Shown: piece by piece, positions 35,801 to 43,351 of the stretch
Layout of the letters: each line of letters begins with the position of its first letter
Numbering within the stretch: position 1 is the first letter of the stretch
The notes under the pieces: model-generated
Database searches by the model: none
Seen by the model: only the letters and a program-made list of their open reading frames with translations
Told to the model about the DNA's origin: nothing
DNA from: SKVR01 sp964410015
GTDB taxonomy: Bacteria > Bacteroidota > Bacteroidia > Bacteroidales > UBA7960
NCBI GenBank assembly: GCA_964410015.1
Contig: CAYPFV010000001.1
Span: 1-64,000, forward strand
DNA: 64,000 nucleotides
Direction: 5' to 3'
Translations under genes and position numbers: made by a program

Positions 35801-37731
35801 GCATTTACGGTATATGTATCAAGACCAATGGGTACAATGGAATTATGAGTTACCAGGTTTTCTTCACCTTGTGTCATATAAATAAAGGTTGACGGGTCTC
35901 CAAAAGTATGATATGCCTGCCAGTAATAAAGAGGGCTTGAATGCTGAGGATAATTTTGTACATCAACCTCTGTAACTGCCAGATTACCTACAAATTTCAG
36001 GGCACCCACTGCCAGGTAGTTTGATGTAAAAGGAGCATCGTATGCGCCCAGTGTGGTTTCTTCATCGGTAGGAACATAACCATTATTATTTCCCTGGATA
36101 GGAAAAGCACCTACCGACCAGTAAAAATCTTCGAACCAGTAAGTATTTGGCGCAGACCCGATATAAGCTACTGCCCCTTTATTGGCAGCCCTTACCCAGG
36201 CTTCACCGATGCATTCTCCATCACTGAATAATCCACTCATGCAGCAATTGCCAATAGCAAGAGGATATTTCCCTTCATTGGTCATATTATGAACATCTGA
36301 CACCAAAAGAATTGGATCTCCCCAGGAGGTGGGAGAACAATGCGCTGTGTAATTGATAAAACTTACCGAAATACGATCGTTATCATAACAACCTGAATAA
36401 TCAGACAAATACTGGTTTACAGTGCTAAAACCATTGGCCTGGTTGAAATAATATTCTGTACCGTATTGAACGGTTGGCTGACCAACATTTGGGTTCCAGT
36501 CTTCATCAGCACCAGCAATGAGGGTTACATCATCCAGATAAGAAGGATCTTCAAATTCGTATTTTTCGTAATAGAGTATCTTATCAAGTTGATTCTGAAG
36601 TTCATTGGTGTTTCTGGCAGATAAACGACCATAATACATTTCCGGAAAATAATCACCATCTACCGAGGCATAATAAAGGTCTGTAACCTTTTCGGAAGAT
36701 GAACCCACGGCAGAAGCAGGTATTTTATCAGAATCTCCTACAATAACCAAAAAAGTTGGTGCCGGATTCTCAGGGGTTGCATTATTATACTGCTGATGAA
36801 TATAAGATTGAATATCACTGGCACCTGTACCTATTTCATCTGTATAGGCTTCGGTAATCTCAAATCCCATTTGGGTTTTCCATAAAATATAAGGTTGCAA
36901 AGTTTCCTCAAAATCTGAATGAGAAACAATCAACATTTTTACCGGATCTTTGGTAAGATCGGGATGTTCGTCAAAAATATCCCTGGTTTGCGATTCATAA
37001 TTGAACAAATTGGCATACAAAGATTCAAAATAAGGCGAAAATGTACTCTCTTTTATATATTCAGTTAAGGATTTGTCAGCATTTTTAAAACGAAGGTCTA
37101 TACTTATATCGTTATACACTTTTATCGTATTGCTTTCCGGATTGTATTGCACAGGAGAAATCGTTACCCTGGCTATTCTGACTCCTCTCATCACACCCAG
37201 AACTTCAACTTTTACAAGTTCTCTTTCCGTATAGTTTGTTTTGGAATACGCATCAGAATTATATTCAAATGGTACATCGCCGGGGCTCTGGTCTTTTCTC
37301 ATGGAAGGTTGCACCGGCATAATAGGTTGATGCAAATCATAATCTTTCAAATGAATTATTTCCTCTGTGAAATTTTCTATATCCCAGTCTACTTCGGCAC
37401 CAAAAGGTATTTCAATCAATTTTTTTACTGCGGGCAATTTGGGATTACCCAATTGACCAACTGAATAACCTTTGTCAAAAAATATCTCGTGAAACTCTCC
37501 TTTCGCAGTATTTACATCCAATACCTTTAAAGCATCAAAATTATACTTCATTGATAAACTATGATTGCTTGGGTCTGCTACTACAGATTTTTGTCCTGTT
37601 CCTGACAGGGGAATGGTTTTTTGCGCCTTTAAAACATTGGTGAACAGTAAAAGACTGAATAATGCTATAAGCGCTAAACATTCAGTGAAGGTTTTCTTAA
37701 CATTTTCTGTGTGAAGTAAACTTTTTTTCAT
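32884..37731 (-). CDS. Secreted C25 (gingipain-type) cysteine protease, Lys-gingipain-like, T9SS substrate
   Basis: The protein is 1615 residues from the ATG at 37731; a longer in-frame ATG at 37767 adds 12 residues before the signal peptide and was not preferred. After the signal peptide (ending NVLKAQ) and propeptide comes the C25 domain: D409 (IAGADEDW), T462 and H464 (NYTAHC), C497 (GNCCMSG) and D535 (TYWFEDFYW). These line up with Kgp Asp388, Thr442, His444, Cys477 and Asp516, the last being the Lys S1 residue. The His-Cys spacing of 33 is identical. Long stretches such as DGDYFPEMY and VGQPTVQYG also follow Kgp. It shares all downstream domains with its neighbour: CARDB/NEW3-like domains, six repeats (about 1079-1523) and a C-terminal T9SS domain (ISVYPNPSAG). 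The alignment to Kgp is from memory. Confidence 0.88.
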   Translation of the reverse strand: MKKSLLHTENVKKTFTECLALIALFSLLLFTNVLKAQKTIPLSGTGQKSVVADPSNHSLSMKYNFDALKVLDVNTAKGEFHEIFFDKGYSVGQLGNPKLPAVKKLIEIPFGAEVDWDIENFTEEIIHLKDYDLHQPIMPVQPSMRKDQSPGDVPFEYNSDAYSKTNYTERELVKVEVLGVMRGVRIARVTISPVQYNPESNTIKVYNDISIDLRFKNADKSLTEYIKESTFSPYFESLYANLFNYESQTRDIFDEHPDLTKDPVKMLIVSHSDFEETLQPYILWKTQMGFEITEAYTDEIGTGASDIQSYIHQQYNNATPENPAPTFLVIVGDSDKIPASAVGSSSEKVTDLYYASVDGDYFPEMYYGRLSARNTNELQNQLDKILYYEKYEFEDPSYLDDVTLIAGADEDWNPNVGQPTVQYGTEYYFNQANGFSTVNQYLSDYSGCYDNDRISVSFINYTAHCSPTSWGDPILLVSDVHNMTNEGKYPLAIGNCCMSGLFSDGECIGEAWVRAANKGAVAYIGSAPNTYWFEDFYWSVGAFPIQGNNNGYVPTDEETTLGAYDAPFTSNYLAVGALKFVGNLAVTEVDVQNYPQHSSPLYYWQAYHTFGDPSTFIYMTQGEENLVTHNSIVPIGLDTYTVNAEPGSYVAISQNGVLHGAALVGESGEVEVPIEPIVDADDVTIVVTKSQHIPYIQNVPAAALEGPFVVLDSYDFSGDAEEFIYGQTTSIDVTVKNVGADNGIGISGTLTGSDPYFTLLTEGSVDFGDVNAGDTDNTATVENAFSFEVSDEVPDQYEATFVLNLTDGENQWQSNMKVKASAPVLVFDTLTIDDPGLLNPGVLDPGETADVIMQITNTGHAASQIATAEVSGDSPWIIIQQSSDELISLEPGSSDSVTFTLFASNNTPPETPVELDFSLEMGSYSFEETRQIVIGQAPFYNQGDIPTTYNQNVTTSSNATDPGVMTVTIPEDATITGVDVEYDMTAFNGAWMSEQRSFVRCVSEGGTTEESVAQGSGNAEGTFEYSRTGLDIANNVTGGGEVTFELHAFRTWGGSGSDTEYNYVNNNSWKMIVHFTQPVYTVDFVVEDTEGNALSDAQITLNGSTYPDGMYQFENILNGDYDYEVSKYAYTSAQGNFTVDGEDIVVTVILEELPTYQVVFTVEDTQGNQISDAVISVNGNEYDPGQYTIDYLVADTYEYEISKDGFHPVNGQFEIVDQNITLSEQIQQLYSVTFDVTDGENEITNASITFNDETLPAGIYTVENLLPGEYNYSVNLDEYFETQGSITISDQNEMVEVEMEPWPKYNVNFDVKDVYGENINDAVVSIDGESMDENQYVAEGLFSGSYDYSVSKDGYLTVEGNFELTDQDLTINVEMQDVYTVDFDITCGDGPLEDAIITMNGNTHEPGTHTFHQVLPGNLTYSIKRENYYDVEGEVFIDDHQTIEVFMIEIIYEVHFNVTNEQGDSITDAVVTFDGNTHEPGNYVMLGIDNGMFAYNIEREGYNTYSGNVLVNNQDVFVDIVLTALETGISSFVSEGISVYPNPSAGEFQVLLNGRFDDADMSITNYQGQEIQKIPLKNISGQHVFNINISEYPAGIYYLSLRNNNNKYIKKIIIK
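33163..34497 (-). repeat. Six tandem ~222-bp coding repeats in the Lys-gingipain-like gene
   Basis: These six diverged units of about 74 residues each are collinear with those of the adjacent Arg-gingipain-like gene. Corresponding units are more alike between the genes than neighbouring units are within a gene, as far as can be judged by eye. Confidence 0.85.
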
Positions 37732-38215
37732 ATGTTCAATTGATTGTATTTTATAATAATATTGCATAAAAATTCAGCTAAACCATTGCAAAGCCTCAAA
37801 AAGGTATATTTTACAACAGATCTATCAGTTTACATGATGGATTTTAAGTTTCCTTATTGATAACCAGATGACGGAAATACCCCTTGAATTTTAGGGAGTA
37901 AAAGTACGTTAAGGAGTGCAGAAATAGTAATAAAATTTTCGAGAACCAATTATTTTATTTTTAAATTCTACTAGTAAAAAAACAGATGTTTCAGGTTAAC
38001 CACAAACCTATTAGGTTTTATATATGATAAATGCTCTTTTATGTGAGCAAAAATACACATTCATTTTTTTAAAAGCAATTTTCAAAATGTTAAATCAAGA
38101 GTTAAAACTTCTGTGATACAGCATCATATTATTTAAATAAAAAATTTTTTATCAATTAAGAAGATGTTAAATTCCACGAAATAAATGTTTTTAGAGATAA
38201 AGCGATTAGCAGTGT
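37732..38215. other. Intergenic region upstream of the Lys-gingipain-like gene
   Basis: About 480 bp of very AT-rich sequence separates the ABC permease gene from the protease gene (both minus strand). A small hairpin AAACCT-ATT-AGGTTT lies near 38005-38020. No exact TAnnTTTG box was found on the minus strand near the protease start. Confidence 0.4.
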
Positions 38216-39424
38216 TTAAATGTATTTTATTTTCCATACGGGAGGCAAAGAAGCAAGCAAACCAATAAACGAAACAGTGAAGAAAACAAGTATAAAATCC
38301 AATGGTTTCATATATACAGGATATGCATCTACAATAAAAGTTCCCTGCGCCTGAATGGTAATAATACCATACCGGATTTGAATCCAACTGATCACCCATC
38401 CAAAAAATAAACCCACCAGAGCACCACCAAAACTGATCAGGAAACCCTCGAGCAGGAAAATGTTTCTGATCAGTTTTTTGCTTGCTCCCATGCTCCGGAA
38501 TATTTTTATATCTCTTTGCTTTTCAAGGATGAGCATAGTCAAACTTCCGGTAATATTAAAAGCAGCAATCAAAAGAATGAAAGACAAAATAAAAAATATA
38601 GCCCATTTTTCTGATTGCATTATTTTATAAAAAAACTCTTGCTGCTGAAAACGATTTTTCACTTCAAATTCGCTTCCTAATATTTCTTGTAAATCTTTCT
38701 GAACATTTCTTATGTTAGCCTCTGGGGCGATACCGATCATCACCGAAGTTACTTCTTCATTACGATGATTCAACTCTCTTACTAAAGAAATGGGAGCGAG
38801 CACATATTCCATGTCAAACTCCGCCTGTACCGAAAAAACTCCGGAAGCATAATTGGAACTGGCGCTAAAAGCTTGTGCAGGTAAAAAACCTGTAACTCTT
38901 CCCCTGCGGGGAACATATACAGTTATCGGATGAAGATAATCGTTGATATTGGCTCCTAGTACCACTGCCACACCTTGCCCTAAAACAAGTTGAGAACGAT
39001 CTCCCGACTGTAAATTGTATTCTCCTTCTAACATGAGGGTATCAACTCCCGTAATATGCCGGTAATGTTGGTCAACCCCTCTTAGTCTAACAATATGTTG
39101 CTTATTGCGATAGGTGAGTAAGGCCATCTCCTCATAGATTTCTGAAAAATGTAAAATATCCGGATGTTTTTGCACCTCTTCGACAGGAAACTGATTGATA
39201 TCAAAAGTTTTTCCTTCAGTAAGAGTGATTTCGATATCAGGATTAAAGGCATTAAATAGTGAAAGTATGAGGTTTTCGAATCCATTAAAAACAGATAGTA
39301 CAACAATAAGGGCCATGGTTCCAAAACTAACACCTGTAAGAGCAACCATGGTTAAAACATTCACCGCTGTTTGTGATTTTTTTGCAAACAAATATCTGCG
39401 TGCTATGTATAAAGGAAACTTCAA
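38216..39424 (-). CDS. LolC/LolE-like ABC transporter permease (FtsX domain)
   Basis: This 402-residue inner-membrane protein has four transmembrane helices: about 18-45, then after a large periplasmic domain about 270-291, 313-340 and 372-396. The MacB-like periplasmic core and the C-terminal FtsX domain (SFILLIAAFNITGSLTMLILEKQRDIKIFRSMGAS) are the arrangement of LolC/E, which with the ATPase LolD releases lipoproteins from the inner membrane. No ATPase is adjacent, so LolC/E function is likely but not certain. The gene lies 8 bp downstream of a methyltransferase gene and two genes after rbfA, a probable operon. Confidence 0.85.
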   Translation of the reverse strand: MKFPLYIARRYLFAKKSQTAVNVLTMVALTGVSFGTMALIVVLSVFNGFENLILSLFNAFNPDIEITLTEGKTFDINQFPVEEVQKHPDILHFSEIYEEMALLTYRNKQHIVRLRGVDQHYRHITGVDTLMLEGEYNLQSGDRSQLVLGQGVAVVLGANINDYLHPITVYVPRRGRVTGFLPAQAFSASSNYASGVFSVQAEFDMEYVLAPISLVRELNHRNEEVTSVMIGIAPEANIRNVQKDLQEILGSEFEVKNRFQQQEFFYKIMQSEKWAIFFILSFILLIAAFNITGSLTMLILEKQRDIKIFRSMGASKKLIRNIFLLEGFLISFGGALVGLFFGWVISWIQIRYGIITIQAQGTFIVDAYPVYMKPLDFILVFFTVSFIGLLASLPPVWKIKYI

Positions 39425-39432
39425 TGTTAAAA

Positions 39433-40245
39433 CTATTTTTGTGCAATCACCAGTAAACCAGTACCGGTTTTGTTTTGCCTGTGAACATCTAAAAAATTAA
39501 ATATAAGACAAAAAGGGTAGACAACAAGATAATAAAAAGGTAAAATAATAAAGAATAGTTTGCTGTAGCCCAGCAATAAAATAGGATATTTCATAGATAA
39601 TAACCATGAAATATGCCCCCAGAAACCATAGGTGTAATGTACCTTCACCTTATTAAATCCTGCTTTGATCAGTTTTTGAGTGATCTCATCCTTCCCGTAA
39701 CCATCTCGAACATGTTCTTCAATAAAAGATGTATCGTGGTGATGGTTAACATCAGAACCTCCCTGATCAGAAGGGGTGCTGATAATCAATTGTCCCTGAT
39801 TTTTAAGAGACCTGTGAAAATTAGAAAAAACTTTCTGGTCTTGTTCAATATGTTCCATCACGTCTACAGAAAGAATCAGATCATATGCATCTGGTTTTGT
39901 ATATTGGGTTAGGTCTGCCAAAATAAAACCAGCATTGGATATTCCTTCAGCAGTGAAAAAGCGGTTACAATCTTCTACTTGTTCTTGTTTTATTTCAATT
40001 CCAGTAAGCTTCCAATGGGGGTTTTTTTTCATGATATTATAACTGTATTGACCAAAACCACTGCCAGCATCCAGCACTTTCACAGATTGATCAGGCGGAA
40101 AAGAGGCAAATATCTTTTTCAAATGATAATGCACATGCCATGCCCTCAGCAACAAAAGATCAAGTAAATCATAAAAAACCTTCCTTAAAAAAAAGGATCG
40201 GTTAAAAAAGTTGCCAAGTGTTTTCTTTATAGGATCGTATTGCAT
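39433..40245 (-). CDS. Class I SAM-dependent methyltransferase with C-terminal hydrophobic segment
   Basis: The protein is 270 residues from the ATG at 40245; a TTG four codons upstream (40257) would abut the rbfA stop. Motif I KVLDAGSGFGQYSY, then LTGIEIKQEQVEDC, DLILSVDVMEHIEQDQKVFSNFHRSLKNQG and later a hydrophobic stretch LLLGYSKLFFIILPFYYLVVYPF suggest membrane association, as in methyltransferases acting on lipids or lipid-linked substrates. The substrate is unknown. It is embedded between rbfA and the LolC/E-like gene, with no spacer on either side. Confidence 0.78.
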   Translation of the reverse strand: MQYDPIKKTLGNFFNRSFFLRKVFYDLLDLLLLRAWHVHYHLKKIFASFPPDQSVKVLDAGSGFGQYSYNIMKKNPHWKLTGIEIKQEQVEDCNRFFTAEGISNAGFILADLTQYTKPDAYDLILSVDVMEHIEQDQKVFSNFHRSLKNQGQLIISTPSDQGGSDVNHHHDTSFIEEHVRDGYGKDEITQKLIKAGFNKVKVHYTYGFWGHISWLLSMKYPILLLGYSKLFFIILPFYYLVVYPFCLIFNFLDVHRQNKTGTGLLVIAQK

Positions 40246-40257
40246 AGAAGGCTTCAA

Positions 40258-40593
40258 TTATTTCTTTAACAGTTTCTCTATGTTCTCTATGTAATCTAAA
40301 CTATCGTCAACGAAAAATTGCAACTCAGGCACATGTCGAAGTTGATTTTTCACTCTTAAGCCCAATTGTTTTCTGATTTCGCTGGTATGTAATTTAATCT
40401 GTTCCATTACTTTTTGCGTATCGGCACCAAAAATGCTCAGATACACACGTGCAATTGAAAGATCCGATGTAACTTTTACCTGCGTTACGGTAATCATTGC
40501 GCGTAAAAACTTATTGGGTGATTCACGTTGCAGAATCTCACCAAGATCTTTTTGAAGTAATTTATTGATTCTTTTCTGACGTTGTGATTCCAT
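40258..40593 (-). CDS. rbfA: 30S ribosome-binding factor RbfA
   Basis: RbfA binds the 30S subunit during late 16S rRNA maturation. The protein has 111 residues from the ATG at 40593, beginning MESQRQKRINKLLQKDLGEIL, with the family core ITVTQVKVTSDLSIARVYLSIFG and LRHVPELQFFVDDSLDYIENIEKLL. A longer frame starting at 40638 was rejected because a perfect -7 box (TATCTTTG, 40610-40617) falls inside it. It is first in the rbfA-methyltransferase-permease transcript. Confidence 0.93.
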   Translation of the reverse strand: MESQRQKRINKLLQKDLGEILQRESPNKFLRAMITVTQVKVTSDLSIARVYLSIFGADTQKVMEQIKLHTSEIRKQLGLRVKNQLRHVPELQFFVDDSLDYIENIEKLLKK

Positions 40594-40609
40594 GGGTTTC
40601 GTTTTTTTA

Positions 40610-40617
40610 CAAAGATA
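40610..40617 (-). promoter_or_regulatory. Putative -7 box of the rbfA operon (TATCTTTG)
   Basis: On the minus strand TATCTTTG matches TAnnTTTG and lies 16 bp before the rbfA ATG at 40593, implying a very short leader. No clear -33 TTTG at the expected distance. It decides the rbfA start codon. Confidence 0.5.
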
Positions 40618-40947
40618 AAGATATTCAACCTTGATCATAATAGTTTTTTCGATGGTGTGATTCCAGGATGATATAAAATTTAATCCCCCTAAAATGAAAC
40701 ATTCACTGATAAATTATTTCAAAAATCAGAACAATAATTATATTTCACCAATTGTTGATAAAAATGCTCTGATCGGCAGTAAATGCATATCGGTGAGTTT
40801 ACACATAGTGATAAACCCCTGATAAATCAAGTCAGAAACTAACAAATTTCCTTATAAAAGAGCTAAACCACCGCAAACTTTACATTGTTAATACTGTTAA
40901 CACAACTATAGAAAACAATTTTTTAATCATTCACTGAAAAATTTATT
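40618..40947. other. Divergent intergenic region between rbfA and fumC
   Basis: About 330 bp holding the rightward promoter of fumC, whose elements I could not identify by consensus. No RNA gene or strong hairpin was seen. Confidence 0.4.
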
Positions 40948-42330
40948 ATGGCTACAAGAAAAGAAAAGGACTCTCTGGGATTTGTTGATGTACCTGAAGA
41001 TAAATACTGGGGTGCACAAACGCAACGATCGTTGCAAAACTTTAAAATTGGCACTGAAAAAATGCCTGAAGAAATTATCATGGCTTTTGCCACTTTAAAA
41101 AAAGCATGTGCTATAACCAATGAAAAGGCGGGAGTACTCCAGTCTGAAATTGCCAAAACCATTGTTTCTGTTTGTGATGAAATTAAAGATAATAAACTGG
41201 ATGGTAACTTTCCACTTGTGGTATGGCAAACTGGTTCGGGTACACAGTCGAACATGAACATAAATGAAGTTATTGCCAACAGGGCGCACGAATTACTGGG
41301 AGGGAAATTAAATGATGCGACTAAGAAGGTACATCCAAATGATCATGTAAACAAATCGCAATCATCAAATGATACATTTCCCACGGCTATGCATATTGCA
41401 GCCTATAAAATGATCGTAGAAAAAACTATTCCCGGATTGGAAATGCTCAAATCATCTTTGGAGAAGAAATCTAATGATTTTAAAGATATTGTGAAAATCG
41501 GACGCACTCATTTAATGGATGCCACACCACTAACTTTGGGCAATGAGTTTTCCGGATACCTGGCACAGATGGATTATGGCATCAAAGCACTGAAAAATAG
41601 TTTGACTCATTTAAGTGAACTGGCATTGGGGGGAACAGCAGTAGGCACAGGAATTAACACACCCGATGGCTTTGCTGTTAATGTTGCTAAAACGATTGCT
41701 GAGATTACAAATCTGCCTTTTAAAACGGCTCCAAACAAATTTGAATCATTATCGGCTCATGATGCGATAGTAGAAACCAGTGGTGCACTAAAACAAATTG
41801 CAGTAAGTCTGATGAAAATTGCCAATGATATTCGTCTTTTAGGATCTGGTCCCAGATGTGGGTTGGGTGAATTACAGCTACCTGCAAATGAACCTGGTTC
41901 ATCAATCATGCCCGGCAAGGTTAATCCAACGCAATCAGAAGCTATGACCATGGTTGCGGCTCAGGTAATTGGCAATGATACAACAATTTCTGTAGGAGGA
42001 ATGAACGGGCATTTCCAGTTGAATGTTTTTAAACCCGTTATGATCTATAACCTTTTGCAGTCAGCAAGATTGCTGGCAGATGCTTCTGTTTCCTTTAGTG
42101 TAAATTGTGTGGATGGTATTCAGGCAAATGAAGAAAAAATTAAAGACCATCTTAACAACTCTCTCATGCTTGTTACATCTCTCAATACACATATTGGATA
42201 CGATAATGCTGCTATGATTGCTAAAAAAGCGCATCAGGAAAATCTAACCCTCAGGGAGTCGGCTCTGCAATCGGGATTGATAACCGCTGAACAATTTGAT
42301 GAATGGGTAGACCCTAAAAAAATGATCTGA
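40948..42330 (+). CDS. fumC: Class II fumarate hydratase
   Basis: This cytoplasmic, oxygen-stable homotetramer interconverts fumarate and L-malate. The 460 residues match the family length. The superfamily signature GSSIMPGKVN is at 317-326; SQSSNDTFPTAMH (substrate site) and KIGRTHLMDATPLTLGNEF are also present. The class II (FumC) form, without an Fe-S cluster, fits alongside succinate/propionate metabolism through the methylmalonyl-CoA mutase encoded elsewhere in the window. It is a monocistronic gene ending at a strong terminator. Confidence 0.96.
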   Translation: MATRKEKDSLGFVDVPEDKYWGAQTQRSLQNFKIGTEKMPEEIIMAFATLKKACAITNEKAGVLQSEIAKTIVSVCDEIKDNKLDGNFPLVVWQTGSGTQSNMNINEVIANRAHELLGGKLNDATKKVHPNDHVNKSQSSNDTFPTAMHIAAYKMIVEKTIPGLEMLKSSLEKKSNDFKDIVKIGRTHLMDATPLTLGNEFSGYLAQMDYGIKALKNSLTHLSELALGGTAVGTGINTPDGFAVNVAKTIAEITNLPFKTAPNKFESLSAHDAIVETSGALKQIAVSLMKIANDIRLLGSGPRCGLGELQLPANEPGSSIMPGKVNPTQSEAMTMVAAQVIGNDTTISVGGMNGHFQLNVFKPVMIYNLLQSARLLADASVSFSVNCVDGIQANEEKIKDHLNNSLMLVTSLNTHIGYDNAAMIAKKAHQENLTLRESALQSGLITAEQFDEWVDPKKMI

Positions 42331-42391
42331 TGAGTTTGACAGGAATAAAATACAACCAAATCTAACAAGAATAATGGGTGAAAAACCAAAG

Positions 42392-42423
42392 AAAAAGGGT
42401 GTCAGAAATTTGACACCCTTTTT
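42392..42423. terminator. Bidirectional intrinsic terminator between fumC and gldN
   Basis: AAAAAGGGTGTCA (42392-42404) and TGACACCCTTTTT (42411-42423) form a perfect 13-bp stem with a 6-nt loop, T-runs on both strands. It serves the converging fumC and T9SS transcripts. Confidence 0.9.
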
Positions 42424-42461
42424 GGCATTCATCAGTGTTAACAATAATAGCAGTGAAAGGT

Positions 42462-43316
42462 CTAATATTCCCAAAGATCTAATTCGTAATTACGAATTTC
42501 TTCTTTTATTTTTTCGGCTTCCAGAAGCTGATCTAAACCATAAGTTTCATACTCCTGAATAAGTCGGTCGTATACGTTGCTCTCTTTATAGATGTAACTG
42601 TTAAACATACGACGCATAAATAAATCATCAAATGACATCCTTTTGGCATCGTTGTTTCGGTTAAATGCTTCGGCATTGACCAATACGTTTCTTGCTTCGT
42701 TGAAATATATCCAGAAAAGCGGTTGATCACCCAAACTTTCTCCTGTTTCCGGATCAATTCTTTCTCTTACAGGGCATAAACCAATGATTCTTACATCTAA
42801 AACTGAACGTTTGCTGTCAAAAAACCATTCTTCTTTTATCCGGAATTTGGTAACTTCATCAGAACTCAGTTCAATAACAATAGTAGAATCATATTCTTCA
42901 TAAGGTGGATCAGGTCTGACAAAAGTTCTTACTTCCTCTCTTGAATACTTGCTACTAATTTCTTCCGGGGTGAGTAGCATGGTAAATTCGTCGTTTTCAA
43001 AAGCCCTTATAGACCCTTCATTAACAGCGCCCATTAAAACCTGCATAAGACTTTGCCGGTCGTCGATGGTTGTATTGGGAAAATAAAGGGGTTGGTTAAT
43101 TTTTTCTCTCAGGTCTATTACCTGCCATACTCTTTTAGACCAGAGCACATCTGCTTCTCTGACATGAGCCAGCGGAATGGGTTTTTTTTCCTCGATCCAC
43201 ACTTTTTCATAAATACCATCAGGGGGAGTTGCCCCTTCAATTACCTGTGCATTAATCCCTGTAGAAAAAAGAAGAGCAACAAGCGATGTAACGAATAAGA
43301 TTTTAATTTTGGTCAT
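42462..43316 (-). CDS. gldN: T9SS periplasmic protein GldN/PorN
   Basis: This 284-residue periplasmic protein has a signal peptide ending GINAQ. PorN/GldN forms the ring subcomplex with the lipoprotein PorK/GldK under the outer membrane and contacts GldM. Typical features are AHVREADVLWSKRVWQVIDLREKINQPLYFP near the N-terminus and LFWIYFNEARNVLVNAEAFNRNNDAKRMSFDDLFMRR. It is the last gene of the porP-gldKLMN unit, 35 bp after gldM. A perfect GGAGG lies 7 nt upstream of its ATG (43324-43328), unusual in Bacteroidota. Confidence 0.94.
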   Translation of the reverse strand: MTKIKILFVTSLVALLFSTGINAQVIEGATPPDGIYEKVWIEEKKPIPLAHVREADVLWSKRVWQVIDLREKINQPLYFPNTTIDDRQSLMQVLMGAVNEGSIRAFENDEFTMLLTPEEISSKYSREEVRTFVRPDPPYEEYDSTIVIELSSDEVTKFRIKEEWFFDSKRSVLDVRIIGLCPVRERIDPETGESLGDQPLFWIYFNEARNVLVNAEAFNRNNDAKRMSFDDLFMRRMFNSYIYKESNVYDRLIQEYETYGLDQLLEAEKIKEEIRNYELDLWEY

Positions 43317-43323
43317 AGCGAAA

Positions 43324-43328
43324 CCTCC
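43324..43328 (-). promoter_or_regulatory. Perfect Shine-Dalgarno GGAGG before gldN
   Basis: GGAGG with 7-nt spacing to the ATG at 43316. Most genes in this window show no Shine-Dalgarno sequence, so this one stands out and fixes the start. gldK also has AGGAG (47547-47551) 5 nt before its ATG. Confidence 0.7.
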
Positions 43329-43351
43329 AATATTTGGTTTTTAATGTTAAT

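Noticed and set aside
38133..38399. An 88-codon minus-strand frame overlapping the 3' end of the ABC permease gene
   Set aside because: Out-of-frame shadow of the last transmembrane helices.
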